Origin: Terriglobales bacterium
GTDB taxonomy: Bacteria > Acidobacteriota > Terriglobia > Bryobacterales > Bryobacteraceae
DNA length: 64,000 nt
NCBI GenBank assembly: GCA_027485675.1
Contig: JAIXQP010000033.1
Span: 1 to 64,000 of the forward strand
Reading direction: 5' to 3'
Positions 42,831 to 51,664 of the stretch are shown here, one piece after another. The position numbers were made by a program, and so were the translations under genes. The notes beneath the pieces were generated by a model. It had not been told where the DNA came from. It was given only the letters and a program-made list of their open reading frames with translations, and did not search any database. Numbering within the stretch: the first letter of the stretch is position 1; each line of letters starts with the position of its first letter.

Positions 42831-43980
42831 ATGACAACCAATGGGGTGTTCCCAATTCTCTTCTACTTCTTGCTGGTCACCGTTTTGGTGAAGCCAGTGG
42901 GGCCCTTCCTGGCCCGGCTGTTTGCCGGTGAACGAACGTTCCTGCACCCGCTGCTGCGGCCGGTGGAGCGCCTCTGCTACCGGTTCGCCGGAGTCACTGA
43001 GACCGCCGAAATATAGTGGACGCAGTACACGGGGAGCCTGCTGGCCTTCAGCTTTCTGTTCGTCTACGTGCTGCAACGGCTCGAGAGCGCACTGCCTCTG
43101 AATCCGGCCGCACTTGGGGCCGCGCTGACTCCTGATCTTGCCTTCAATACCGCGGTTAGCTTTCCGACGAACACCAATTGGCAAGCTTACAGCGGGGAGT
43201 CGATGATGAGCTACCTGGTTCCGATGGTGGCCCTAACCGTCCAAAACTTTGCTTCGGCCGCCGCCGGAGTGGCGGTGGCGCTGGTGTGCGGGTTCGTCCG
43301 TCAGCAGGCCACTACGATCGGAAACTTTTGGGTCGACTTGACGCGTGCCGTTCTGTATCTGTTCCTTCCTCTCTCGCTACTTGGAGCGCTCTTTTCGTGT
43401 TCGCAGGGGGTGATCCAGAATCTCGCTCCCTACACTGATGCCACCACGATGGAGGGCAATCGTCAGGTGATTGCCCAGGGGCCGGTGGCGTCCCAAGAAG
43501 CGATCAAGATGCTGGGCACCAACGGAGGCGGATTCTTCAACGCGAACTCGGCGCATCCTTTCGAAAACCCGACGCCGTTGACCAATCTGGTCCAGATGCT
43601 GATGATCTTTCTGATCTCCGCGGGACTAACCTATACCCTTGGCCGCATGGCCGATGATCAGCGGCAGGGGTGGGCTATCTTTGCCGCGAAGAGTCTCCTC
43701 TTTCTTGTCGGGGTGTTTGTGGTTTACGCCGCCGAACAAGCGGGAAATCCGAACCTCGCGAGGGTCGGCATAGAAACGTCGGCAAGCGACCTGCAGCACC
43801 TCGGCAACATGGAGGGCAAAGAGGTGCGCTTGGGGATCACCATGACGTCTCTGTTCGCCACGATCACGACCGCGGCAAGCTGTAGCGCCGCGAATGGGAT
43901 GCAGGATAGCTTCACTCCCCTCGGCGGACTGGTGACACTTTTCATCATCCAGTCCGGGGAGGTGATCTTTGGGGGGATCT
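42831..43980 (+). pseudogene. Truncated, interrupted KdpA K+-channel subunit
   Basis: KdpA is readable from MTTNGVFPILFYFLLVTVLV to about residue 380 of roughly 560-590. An in-frame TAG at 43014-43016 interrupts it after ETAEI. The selectivity-filter regions MLGTNGGGFFNANSAHPFEN and MTSLFATITTAASCSAANGM are preserved. The sequence stops resembling KdpA at SGEVIFGGI (about 43975) and runs directly into the middle of a KdpD N-terminal domain. The 3' third of kdpA, all of kdpB and kdpC and the start of kdpD have been deleted. Confidence 0.88.
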
Positions 43981-44948
43981 GCTGCCGACCAAGCCACGTA
44001 GGGCCGGGACCTGGACGCTGCCCGCGCCGCCTGGTTCCCTACCGGGATAAAATCTTTGAGGCGATGGACACAGAGGCGAGCCTGGCCCGGCCTCCGGAGA
44101 TCTGCCTGGTTGAGGAGCTTCCCCACACTAACGTTCCCGGCTCGCCGCGCGCCAAGCGGTGGGAGGACGTCCTGGTGCTGTTCGAAGCCGGTGTCGACGT
44201 GATTACGACAATGAACACTCAGCACCTCGATAGCTTGAACGACCAGGTGCGCGAGATTTCCGGAATCCAGGTGTGAGAGACCGTCCCGGACTGGGTACTA
44301 AAGCGTGCCGATGAGATCGTTTTCGTCGACCTCACGCCGGGCGCCCTGCTGAACCGCCTCGACCGCGGAGTGGTTTATGCGCCGGAAAAGGCGCAGCGCG
44401 CCAAAGAAAACTTTTTCAAGGAGCCAACGCTTGCGGCGCTGCGGGAGATGGCCCTCCGGCAGACCGCGCATGAGGTGGACTTGCGCCAAGTGACAGGAGA
44501 CCGGGCGGACCAGGCCGAGTCGGCCGCTACTTCGCAGGAGAAAGAGCGGATTCTCATCCATGTGACGGATTCACCCTCGGCCGTCGGGCTGATCCGCCGG
44601 GGCCGCCGCGTCGCCGACTACCTGCGCGCGGATTGCTTCGCCGTTGCCGTCGTCCCTCACCCCGGGTTCGCATCCCTGCCGGGCGAGCAGCGGGATGCAC
44701 TCGAACGCCATCTCGATTTCGCCCGTAAACTGCACATCGATACCCGGATCCTTGACGCCGAGGATGCGGCTGAGGCCCTTGTCGGCTTTGCGCAGACGAA
44801 TGCGGTGACGCAGATCTTCCTCACCAAACCCCGAAAGCCGCGGTGCCGGCTCTTTGGCGCCAAGCAGTTGCTTGCCATGCAGGTGACCCGGGCGGCGCGC
44901 AACATTCAGGTGACTGTCGTCGCCGACAGGCAATCTCCGAGCCCGTAG
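43981..44948 (+). pseudogene. 5'-truncated KdpD N-terminal sensor/USP domain
   Basis: After the deletion junction, KdpD sequence appears: RRLVPYRDKIFEAMDTEASL and ICLVEELPHTNVPGSPRAKR, then VDVITTMNTQHLDSLND. A TGA at 44274-44276 interrupts it. The same frame continues as ETVPDWVLKRADEIVFVDLT through a universal-stress-type domain (ILIHVTDSPSAVGLIRRGRR onward) to a stop at 44948. The ATP-binding P-loop at the KdpD N-terminus is missing. This short KdpD without kinase domain matches the split KdpD arrangement I associate with Acidobacteriota; the kinase half lies at 40455-41829. Confidence 0.84.
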
Positions 44949-45148
44949 CCGAAGAAGGCCAAACCCGTTTGGAGCCAGGCAAGATCCGGCAACCATGGGA
45001 GCGGTGATCTGGCACCGCGGGCCTGTGCAGGAACGAAGTTCGTTGCTGACTTTCGAAAATACTCTACTGGGCTCAACTTTTTAGGTCATGGTCGAAACGG
45101 AATTGGTCGTTACTGCACCATTTCAAGAGGACGGAGTACGGCGGTTGT

Positions 45149-45165
45149 TGGTACTAACAGTACCA
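45149..45165. promoter_or_regulatory. Perfect palindrome upstream of the EPS promoter
   Basis: TGGTACT and AGTACCA are separated by AAC, a 7-bp perfect inverted repeat ending about 57 bases before the -35 box. The position suits an activator site or the end of an upstream transcript; no T-run supports termination. Confidence 0.4.
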
Positions 45166-45222
45166 TTACTTGCATGCGGCCAGCAGCCTGATCTTTCTTC
45201 GGTTCCTAGCTCACTTTTTAGA

Positions 45223-45251
45223 TTGACAATCGTATTCCTTATGCATAAAAT
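45223..45251 (+). promoter_or_regulatory. Sigma-70-type promoter of the polysaccharide operon
   Basis: TTGACA (45223-45228, perfect -35) is followed after exactly 17 bases by TAAAAT (45246-45251, one mismatch to TATAAT). Transcription should begin near 45258. It is the strongest promoter match found in the window and precedes the NusG-like gene and the long, same-strand polysaccharide gene series. Confidence 0.75.
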
Positions 45252-45339
45252 CAGGAAGTCCACTTAAGGTTAACTGTAGATTTGAATCAGAGGCGAGATG
45301 TGCCTCTTGTTTCAGGCCTCTCTTGTTCCTTCCACCAAT

Positions 45340-45375
45340 GGCGGTATCTTAGTCGGTAATACCTCTGAAACAGAG
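45340..45375 (+). promoter_or_regulatory. ops-like element and hairpins in the leader
   Basis: GGCGGTATCTT at 45340-45350 matches 9 of 11 positions of the ops/JUMPstart core GGCGGTAGCGT, where RfaH-type NusG paralogs are recruited to paused polymerase. GGTAT and ATACC (45343-45347, 45359-45363) can pair around it, and CTCTG-AAA-CAGAG (45363-45375) is a second small hairpin. It lies about 80-115 bases into the predicted transcript, upstream of a NusG-family gene. Confidence 0.5.
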
Positions 45376-45613
45376 TAGTGATTGCCGAGATGATCTTGCC
45401 CTTTCCTGGCCTGGCTAGAGCCAAGGAAATTTGCTCACGGGAGTGAGATTGGCGGAAGCACGTCGGCTGAGAGCGATACCTTTCTCGTTAGCGTACTTAT
45501 CCCGATTTGTGGGTCCAGGATTAGCAGTCAAGGCTTTTCGTTTACGACTGCCGGTCTTCAAGCCATTGAGCCGTCAGAATTCTCCTTTTGTCTTAAGGCC
45601 GGAGTTCTTTGTC

Positions 45614-46183
45614 ATGCCTGATACAGCATTGCGGACGACGTTGCAATGGTATGCGTTGTATGTCCGTGTTCGCCACGAACGAAAGGTGGAGATGCAACTG
45701 ACGGGCAGGGGATACGAGGCCTTCCTGCCATCATACCTGTCGAATAGACGATGGAGTGACCGGTACAAAGATGTTGATCTCCCTCTGTTTCCCGGGTATG
45801 TGTTCTGTAGGATGTCGGTGGCTGATCGCGTGGGTGTTCTTGCGGCACACGGAGTAGTTCGCATCGTCGGCTTTGGAGCAGACTACATACCTGTGGATGA
45901 GGCCGAAATCGTGGCGTTGCAGCGAGCGATGGAGGAGCAGGTTCAATGTGAGCCGGTTCCCTTCGTTTCGGCCGGAGAACGGGTGCGGATTGTTGCCGGT
46001 CCACTCACCGGGGTGGAGGGCATCCTGATGGAGTATCGGCACGGGCGGCGGTTGATCCTTACGATCTCTCTCCTGCAACGTTCCGTTTCCGTGGAAGTGG
46101 AACGGTCCCAATTGGAGAGTATTTCGACCCCAGGCATCAAGACGCCAGGGTCCAGCGATGTTCGATTTCGCTGGTCGGCATGA
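45614..46183 (+). CDS. NusG/RfaH-family transcription antiterminator
   Basis: A 189-aa NusG paralog of UpxY/RfaH type. The NGN domain (about 10-115) starts LQWYALYVRVRHERKVEMQL and contains FLPSYLSNRRWSDRYKDVDL and PLFPGYVFCRM. The KOW domain follows (about 125-175), with AGERVRIVAGPLTGVEGILM. Such proteins bind elongating polymerase and let it read through long polysaccharide operons. The ATG (MPDTALR) gives the normal NGN start, with GGAG upstream; the frame is open further 5' but looks like leader. It is the first gene after the EPS promoter and ops-like element. Confidence 0.93.
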   Translation: MPDTALRTTLQWYALYVRVRHERKVEMQLTGRGYEAFLPSYLSNRRWSDRYKDVDLPLFPGYVFCRMSVADRVGVLAAHGVVRIVGFGADYIPVDEAEIVALQRAMEEQVQCEPVPFVSAGERVRIVAGPLTGVEGILMEYRHGRRLILTISLLQRSVSVEVERSQLESISTPGIKTPGSSDVRFRWSA

Positions 46184-46271
46184 GTTCTTCGAAGTAGGGG
46201 TGGAGCGAAGTGTGAATCCACGGAGGGGGGCAAGAAGCCACACAAAACCCTCCGTGAGAAAGGGGGCGCGT

Positions 46272-46544
46272 ATGCGAACAACCTTTCGCGCAAGGCGCTC
46301 GATTGTGACGTTCCGTCTATCGAGTGATGAGTACGAGCTGGTGAAGCGAGCCAGCGAAGCTGCAAATAGCCGAAGTCTTTCTGACTACGCCCGCGAAGCG
46401 GTTATGCGCAGGGTGGAAGCGGAAAGATTGCCCAAAGAGGCTGACTTGCCAGCGATTACAGCCGGTATTGAACGGCTGGATCAAGCCATGAGGGAGATGG
46501 ACGGAAAGCTCTCTCAAATTCTAAAGAAGCCGGTTGCTGATTAG
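46272..46544 (+). CDS. Small ribbon-helix-helix-like (MobC-type) protein
   Basis: A 90-aa basic protein. IVTFRLSSDEYELVKRASEA and SRSLSDYAREAVMRRVE resemble the strand-helix-helix of Arc/MobC-type DNA-binding proteins. The C-terminus (AITAGIERLDQAMREMDGKL) is a short coiled coil. The ATG at 46272 gives a compact domain. It sits between the NusG-like gene and the nucleotide-sugar dehydrogenase. A regulatory role in the polysaccharide locus is more likely than plasmid mobilisation because no relaxase is nearby. Confidence 0.7.
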   Translation: MRTTFRARRSIVTFRLSSDEYELVKRASEAANSRSLSDYAREAVMRRVEAERLPKEADLPAITAGIERLDQAMREMDGKLSQILKKPVAD

Positions 46545-46587
46545 GAAGCCGGACCAGAGCAATGTCCCATCGCAGGAGGAACCAAGC

Positions 46588-47934
46588 ATGGCAACAGTTT
46601 GTGTAAGTCAGGTCGAGCTTGCCGGGCATCCGGCTACTGCTTTGAGTCTGGCGGAAAAGATTCGCAACCGGACGGCGAAGGCGGGGGTGATTGGCCTTGG
46701 CTATGTTGGTCTCCCGCTATCGGTTGAGTTGTGTGAAGCCGGCCTGGATGTAACCGGCATCGACATCCATCCCGGGAAGGTGGAGACGATTAATCAAGGG
46801 CGATCGTACATTCAGGATGTCGACTCGCCCAAGGTAGCGGCCATGGTGACGGCCGGGCGGCTGCGCGCCACCGACGACTTCTCGGTGATTCGAGAGTTGG
46901 ATACGTTGAACATCGCGGTGCCCACGCCACTGCGCAAGACCAAAGATCCGGACATGACCTTTGTTGTTGCCGCATGTGAGCAGGTGGCAAAGTATGCGCA
47001 TCCGGGCCTATTGGTGATCCTCGAGTCGACCACCTATCCGGGCACGACGGACGAACTGGTGCTGCCGATGCTCGAAGCCTCGGGCCTACGGGTAGGCGTG
47101 GACTTTTTCCTCTGCTTCTCGCCCGAGCGGGTGGATCCTGGGAATCCTGTTTATCAGACGGCAAACATTCCGAAGGTGGTGGGTGGGGTGACGCCGGCAT
47201 GCACCGAACTGGGAGCGCTTCTGTACGAGCAGGCGCTTGACCGGGTTATCCGCGTGTCGAGTACGAAAGTGGCGGAGATGGTGAAGCTCCTTGAAAACAC
47301 GTTTCGCATGATCAACATCGGACTGGTGAATGAGATCGCGTTGATGTGCGAGCGAATGAATGTTGATGTCTGGGAGATCATTGACGCGGCGGCCACCAAA
47401 CCGTTCGGCTTCATGCCGTTCTACCCGGGGCCGGGCCTGGGCGGACACTGCATTCCGATCGATCCTTACTACCTTTCGTGGAAGACGCGGCAGTCCGGCA
47501 TGGAAGCACGGTTCATCGAGTTGGCGGGAACGATCAACGGTCAGATGCCGCACTTTGTGGTGGAAAAAATTCAGAACGCGCTCAACGACCGCAGTAAGCC
47601 TCTGCGCGGGTCGCGGGTGTTGGTGATGGGTGTCGCGTATAAGCGCAACATCGATGACGTCAGGGAATCACCGGCGCTGGATGTGATGCATGTCCTGCAA
47701 ATGAAGGGAGCGCTGGTCAGTTACAGCGATCCTTACGTGCCTCGGATGGAGTTTGAGGGTAAGTCAATGGAGTCGGTGGATCTTCTCGCCGGTGCGGCGG
47801 AGGCCGACTGCGTCGTAATTATCACGGATCATCGCGACTTCCCTTATGCGGAAGTGCTGCAGACCGCGGGACTGATTGTGGATACACGCAATGCACTCAA
47901 AGGCATGCAGTCCGAAAAAATCGTGAAGTTATAG
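46588..47934 (+). CDS. UDP-sugar 6-dehydrogenase (nucleotide-sugar dehydrogenase)
   Basis: A 448-aa enzyme of the UDP-glucose/UDP-N-acetylhexosamine dehydrogenase family. The NAD-binding N-terminal domain has GVIGLGYVGLPLSVELCEAG (about 34-53), the central domain has the catalytic cysteine in GPGLGGHCIPIDPYY (about 285-300), and the C-terminal UDP-binding domain starts VLVMGVAYKRNIDDVRESPA. It makes a UDP-hexuronic or N-acetylhexosaminuronic acid by two NAD-dependent oxidations. The overall pattern (SPERVDPGNP, TTYPGTTDE) is closer to WbpA/WecC types than to UDP-glucose dehydrogenase. AGGAGGA lies 7 bases before the ATG. Confidence 0.92.
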   Translation: MATVCVSQVELAGHPATALSLAEKIRNRTAKAGVIGLGYVGLPLSVELCEAGLDVTGIDIHPGKVETINQGRSYIQDVDSPKVAAMVTAGRLRATDDFSVIRELDTLNIAVPTPLRKTKDPDMTFVVAACEQVAKYAHPGLLVILESTTYPGTTDELVLPMLEASGLRVGVDFFLCFSPERVDPGNPVYQTANIPKVVGGVTPACTELGALLYEQALDRVIRVSSTKVAEMVKLLENTFRMINIGLVNEIALMCERMNVDVWEIIDAAATKPFGFMPFYPGPGLGGHCIPIDPYYLSWKTRQSGMEARFIELAGTINGQMPHFVVEKIQNALNDRSKPLRGSRVLVMGVAYKRNIDDVRESPALDVMHVLQMKGALVSYSDPYVPRMEFEGKSMESVDLLAGAAEADCVVIITDHRDFPYAEVLQTAGLIVDTRNALKGMQSEKIVKL

Positions 47935-47959
47935 GGCACCCGACGGAATGGAGGCGATC

Positions 47960-48541
47960 ATGAGTAGCATTCGATCGATACTAGGCGCCCTTTTGGCTTG
48001 TTCTCTGCTGGCGCAAGATCCGGGGCGGTTGCAGATCCGCGTCCTTGCTGGAGAGGGCGCACTGAACAACATCAAACGCAAACTGGCTCATAACCCGGAG
48101 GTGGTAGTGAACGATGCGGATGGCCGGCCGGTGGCGGGAGCCACGGTCGTCTTCACCTTTCCGTTTTCCGGACCGTCGGCGAGTGTTGCCGGCGGGCGGA
48201 AGTTTCAGGGGCAGACCAACGACGACGGTCGCATCACCGTGGTGGGCATGACGCCGAACGAGGTGGAGGGACGGTTCGTGATCGCCGTGGAAGCGTCCAA
48301 GGATGGCCTGACGGGCCGGACGGTGATTCCGCAGAGCAATACCTTGGCGGGCGGAAGAGAGGAGCCGGGAGCGTCCGGGGGCAATCGGAAGCTATGGATC
48401 GGGATTCTGGCGCTGGCGGGTGGCGGCGCCGCAGTAGGCATGGCCGCGACGCGAGGGGGCGGTTCGGGAAGCGGCAGTGCGGCAGTTGCCACAGGCACGT
48501 CCTTGTCTGTGGGGAGCGTGACCGTTGGAGGTCCACGATGA
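47960..48541 (+). CDS. Secreted/anchored Ig-like domain protein of unknown function
   Basis: A 193-aa protein. A signal peptide (MSSIRSILGALLACSLLAQ) is followed by a bacterial-Ig-like beta domain (about 20-125, with NPEVVVNDADGRPVAGATVV and TNDDGRITVVGMTPNEVEGR). A hydrophobic Gly-rich helix (LWIGILALAGGGAAVGMAAT, about 133-152) and a Gly/Ser tail end the protein. It could be an envelope-anchored structural protein of the polysaccharide machinery. The stop overlaps the next start (ATGA). Confidence 0.72.
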   Translation: MSSIRSILGALLACSLLAQDPGRLQIRVLAGEGALNNIKRKLAHNPEVVVNDADGRPVAGATVVFTFPFSGPSASVAGGRKFQGQTNDDGRITVVGMTPNEVEGRFVIAVEASKDGLTGRTVIPQSNTLAGGREEPGASGGNRKLWIGILALAGGGAAVGMAATRGGGSGSGSAAVATGTSLSVGSVTVGGPR

Positions 48542-49494
48542 GGTTCGGGAAGGTAGTGGCCGGATTTGTGGGAGCGGCGCTGGCGGCGATGGGCGGCGAC
48601 GGACTGGGCGGGCCGGTGACGGGATACGTTTTCGACGCTCGGCATGCGACGATTCGGCCTATTGAGGGACTGCCGGGATCGGCGCGTCTGGGCAGCGGGC
48701 TTGGCGGAGACAAAGATCTGGCGGACTGTGTGGTTTCGTCGGGACAGCGGCTGGCGCTTTGCCGGACATCGGGGGACGGCAGCTGGATGGTCGTGAGGTG
48801 GTCCGGCGATGCGGTCACGACGCGGGAGATTCCTGGACTGGCGGGATCTGCCGAGGCGGTGCTACTGAGCGACGACGGCGAACATGCGGCCGTTCACTTC
48901 CAATCCGGCGGCGAATCGGAGGGTCGGTTGGTGTTTCTTCGTGACCTGGCGGGCGCAGGGACAGTAAGTGCTTCTCCGGACACGGGCACCGGCAGTCGGC
49001 TGCTGGCCTTCGCGCCAGACGGCAACCGGGTGCTGATGGCGAACGAACGCGAACTTTGGGTGGTAGACCGCATCGCGGGTGCGCAGCGACTGGCGGGTGG
49101 CGCCAACATTAGGGCCGCAACGTTCTCGCGCGACGGTGGCGTGTATTTTGCTGATCCGTGGGCCAAGGAACTGTGGAAGCTCGAGCGGGCAGAGACGGGG
49201 GCCGAAGCGGTCCGAATTCTGACGCTGGCGAGCGGCGTGGACCAACCGGTGGCCATGGCTGCGTGTGCGGCAGGGGACGGCGAGCAGGTGGGTATCGTCG
49301 ACGGCGCCACCGCCCAAGTGGACATCCTCCAACTGGATAGCCGCCGCATGGAGCAGTTGTCAGTCTGGGGCAGGCCGAGCCGGATGGTTCGTCTGAATCA
49401 GTACGGTTTGTATGCACTGAATCAGCCAGGCCCAGCGCCGCTTCTCTTGTTTGATTGCGTGGCACGCACCACTTACTTTGTTCCCTTGGACTAA
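48538..49494 (+). CDS. Secreted beta-propeller-like protein of unknown function
   Basis: A 318-aa protein. The N-terminus MRFGKVVAGFVGAALAAMGG looks like a signal sequence. The rest has repeating strand patterns with WD40/NHL-propeller flavour (LLAFAPDGNRVLMANERELW, ATFSRDGGVYFADPWAKELW, YALNQPGPAPLLLFD). The gene starts on the previous stop codon (ATGA) and ends 4 bases before the next gene, so the three secreted proteins form a tightly coupled group. No enzymatic motif is seen. Confidence 0.72.
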   Translation: MRFGKVVAGFVGAALAAMGGDGLGGPVTGYVFDARHATIRPIEGLPGSARLGSGLGGDKDLADCVVSSGQRLALCRTSGDGSWMVVRWSGDAVTTREIPGLAGSAEAVLLSDDGEHAAVHFQSGGESEGRLVFLRDLAGAGTVSASPDTGTGSRLLAFAPDGNRVLMANERELWVVDRIAGAQRLAGGANIRAATFSRDGGVYFADPWAKELWKLERAETGAEAVRILTLASGVDQPVAMAACAAGDGEQVGIVDGATAQVDILQLDSRRMEQLSVWGRPSRMVRLNQYGLYALNQPGPAPLLLFDCVARTTYFVPLD

Positions 49495-49498
49495 TCCT

Positions 49499-51646
49499 AT
49501 GCGTACTCTTTCAACCATCGCCGTCCTTTTGCTGGCGACGTTATCCAGTGGGCTGAGCCAACCGCTGCCGAACTTCTCCTTCAGCTATCGGACCGAGACG
49601 ATTCCGGCGTCGACGCCCTTGCCGGTGAACGGCCAAGTCACCCTCTCGACGCTGGTGGGTACGCCGCTCACGTTCTTTTTGGTGACGGAGAATCGCGGTA
49701 CGGACTCGTGGACCATCAGCCGTGCCAGCGTGACCGGGCAGGCGTTCACGCTGCTGACGTCGCCGCCGCAGACGCTCTCCGGCGGCGCTTCCGCAACGTA
49801 CGCCGTCCGATTTGCCCCAACGGCGCAGGGCAACTGGACAGAAGTACTGACGCTGACGGTGGCCAATGCGAGCGGAACCAGTTCGGTGACCTACAACTTC
49901 TTTGTGCGAGGGACTGCCTTGGGCGCCGAACTCATCGCGAGTTACTTTCTGACGGCGGGGGGCAATCAGGTGCTGCTCGAAAACGGGGGACGGATTACGT
50001 ATCCAGAGACGCAGACGGGCCAGACCTCGGCGGTGACCGTCGTGGTGTCCAATCGGGGGACGGCATCGGGAACCGTTAGGGCGGTGGCGCTGCAGGGCGA
50101 ACGGTTCCGGATGACGGGGCTACCCCTACTCCCGGCAACGATCGCACCGGACCGCGACCTGCGATTTGGCATCTCGTTTGAGCCATTGACCGGAGAACTC
50201 GCGACTGGTCAGCTGAGCCTGGATCTTGGTGATGGCAAAAGGATCGATGTGCAACTCGCTGGGCGTGGGGTGACCGCCGCCCTCACATTCACGGCCCAGG
50301 TGGAAGGTAGAGAGGGTTTTCGTTTGCTGCCGGGCGGAACGTTGCAACTTCCCGATACCGCCTCAGGCAGTACGGTTACGGCGGCGCTTGTCATCAAGAA
50401 TGACGGGACTGCGGCCGGGAGGATCGCCACGATATCGACAACGAATTCAGCGTTTCGATTGGTGAATCTCCCGGTACTGCCGGCTACGATTGCACCCGGA
50501 GCGACGGTGAGCCTGCAGGTTGTGTTTACAGCCCGCGAAAGTGGCAAATCGATAGGCCGGCTGGTGATCGACCAGACCTTTTTTGAGTTGGAGGCGATCA
50601 GCCTCGCGCCTCGTTTGACCTATGCGGTGCGCATCGGCGAGACGATTTCGCCGGTGTCCGACGCCGGCCCCGTGATCTTCCCGAACGTCACAGTGGGCGG
50701 CAGCAATGAGATTGGATTCGTGGTGACCAACGGCGGAAACGCTCCGGCTCAGGTGTTTGGCCTCAGCGTGACCGGACGTGGATTCGTGTCCCGGGGCTTG
50801 CCGTCACTGCCCCTGTCGCTTCCGCCCGGCGCCAGCCAGGAATTTGCCCTTCGCTTTGCTCCTGAGTCGGTCGGGCCGGTAACGGGATCCCTTCAGATTG
50901 ACGAGCGAACGCTGCCGCTGCTCGGGGTAGGTATGACGCCGGGACCGGTGCCTGGGCTGCTGTTCACGGGCCTTGCCGGAACGGTGAACAGCCTGGAGCA
51001 ACCTGCGGTGGGAGTAGCCCTGGAGAAACCCTACGGCGTGGACCTGACGGGGAGACTTACGTTGTCTTTCTCGCCCGATTCCTTTGGTGACGATCCGAAC
51101 ATTCAATTCGCCACCGGGGGACGGACTGTAGAGTTTCGGGTACCGGCCGGGACCACCGAAGCAGTTTTCAACGATGGAGTCCGGACGATTCCATTCCAGG
51201 CCGGAACGGTGGCAGGCACGATTTCGCTGGTGGCGGCGCTGCAAGTCAGCACGGTGAACGTGACGCCATCGCCAGCCCCGGCGAAGGCGATCCTGGTAGC
51301 GAGCGCGCCGCCCGTGTTGCGGAACGTCGCCGTGGGCACGCGGAGTGCGAATTCGATTGAACTCCTGGTGACCGGACTGTCGTCGTTGCGGAGCATTACA
51401 CAGTTTGGGTTGCAGTTCACCGCGGCTCCAGGAGCGAGATTGGACACCACGGCGTTGACGGTCAATGTCGAATCCGCGTTCGGGGCTTGGTACCAAAGCA
51501 CGGCATCGCGGACCTTTGGCAGTCAGTTTACTGCGTCCGTAACGATTAACGTGCAAGGCGGCGACGCGAACGCGTTGCAGAGCGTGGCCGTAACGGCAAG
51601 CAATGCTCGCGGAAGCTCGAGCCCGATGAGCGTCAGTATTCGCTAA
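49499..51646 (+). CDS. Secreted choice-of-anchor-D / ASH-like repeat protein
   Basis: A 715-aa protein with a signal peptide MRTLSTIAVLLLATLSSGLS. Four Ig-like ASH/choice-of-anchor-D units (about 20-480) have recurring elements such as VTVVVSNRGTASGTVRAVAL, PLLPATIAPDRDLRFGISF and VVTNGGNAPAQVFGLSVTGR. A C-terminal beta-rich part (about 480-715) contains LRSITQFGLQFTAAPGARLD. Such domains usually mediate surface or appendage contacts. With the two preceding secreted proteins it may form an outer-surface assembly linked to polysaccharide export; this is inference. Confidence 0.8.
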   Translation: MRTLSTIAVLLLATLSSGLSQPLPNFSFSYRTETIPASTPLPVNGQVTLSTLVGTPLTFFLVTENRGTDSWTISRASVTGQAFTLLTSPPQTLSGGASATYAVRFAPTAQGNWTEVLTLTVANASGTSSVTYNFFVRGTALGAELIASYFLTAGGNQVLLENGGRITYPETQTGQTSAVTVVVSNRGTASGTVRAVALQGERFRMTGLPLLPATIAPDRDLRFGISFEPLTGELATGQLSLDLGDGKRIDVQLAGRGVTAALTFTAQVEGREGFRLLPGGTLQLPDTASGSTVTAALVIKNDGTAAGRIATISTTNSAFRLVNLPVLPATIAPGATVSLQVVFTARESGKSIGRLVIDQTFFELEAISLAPRLTYAVRIGETISPVSDAGPVIFPNVTVGGSNEIGFVVTNGGNAPAQVFGLSVTGRGFVSRGLPSLPLSLPPGASQEFALRFAPESVGPVTGSLQIDERTLPLLGVGMTPGPVPGLLFTGLAGTVNSLEQPAVGVALEKPYGVDLTGRLTLSFSPDSFGDDPNIQFATGGRTVEFRVPAGTTEAVFNDGVRTIPFQAGTVAGTISLVAALQVSTVNVTPSPAPAKAILVASAPPVLRNVAVGTRSANSIELLVTGLSSLRSITQFGLQFTAAPGARLDTTALTVNVESAFGAWYQSTASRTFGSQFTASVTINVQGGDANALQSVAVTASNARGSSSPMSVSIR

Positions 51647-51664
51647 CGCGGAAGGAGACTCAGA

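Larger units (their letters stand above)
44949..45613 (+). other. Long promoter/leader region of the polysaccharide locus
   Basis: About 665 bases of lower GC content than the surroundings and no recognisable gene. It contains a near-perfect palindrome, a consensus-like promoter and an ops-like element with small hairpins (listed separately). The open frame that runs into the NusG-like gene from 45431 has no homolog-like N-terminus and is treated as leader. The leader from the predicted start point to the NusG-like ATG is about 355 bases. Confidence 0.6.

Noticed and set aside
45431..45613. Extra 61 N-terminal residues of the NusG-like protein
   Set aside because: The NGN domain begins right after ATG 45614; the upstream residues are basic and unlike any NusG, and lie in the leader.
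46272..46544. Plasmid mobilisation gene or mobile element
   Set aside because: Only a MobC-like DNA-binding fold is present; no relaxase, transposase, integrase or terminal repeats were seen anywhere in the window.
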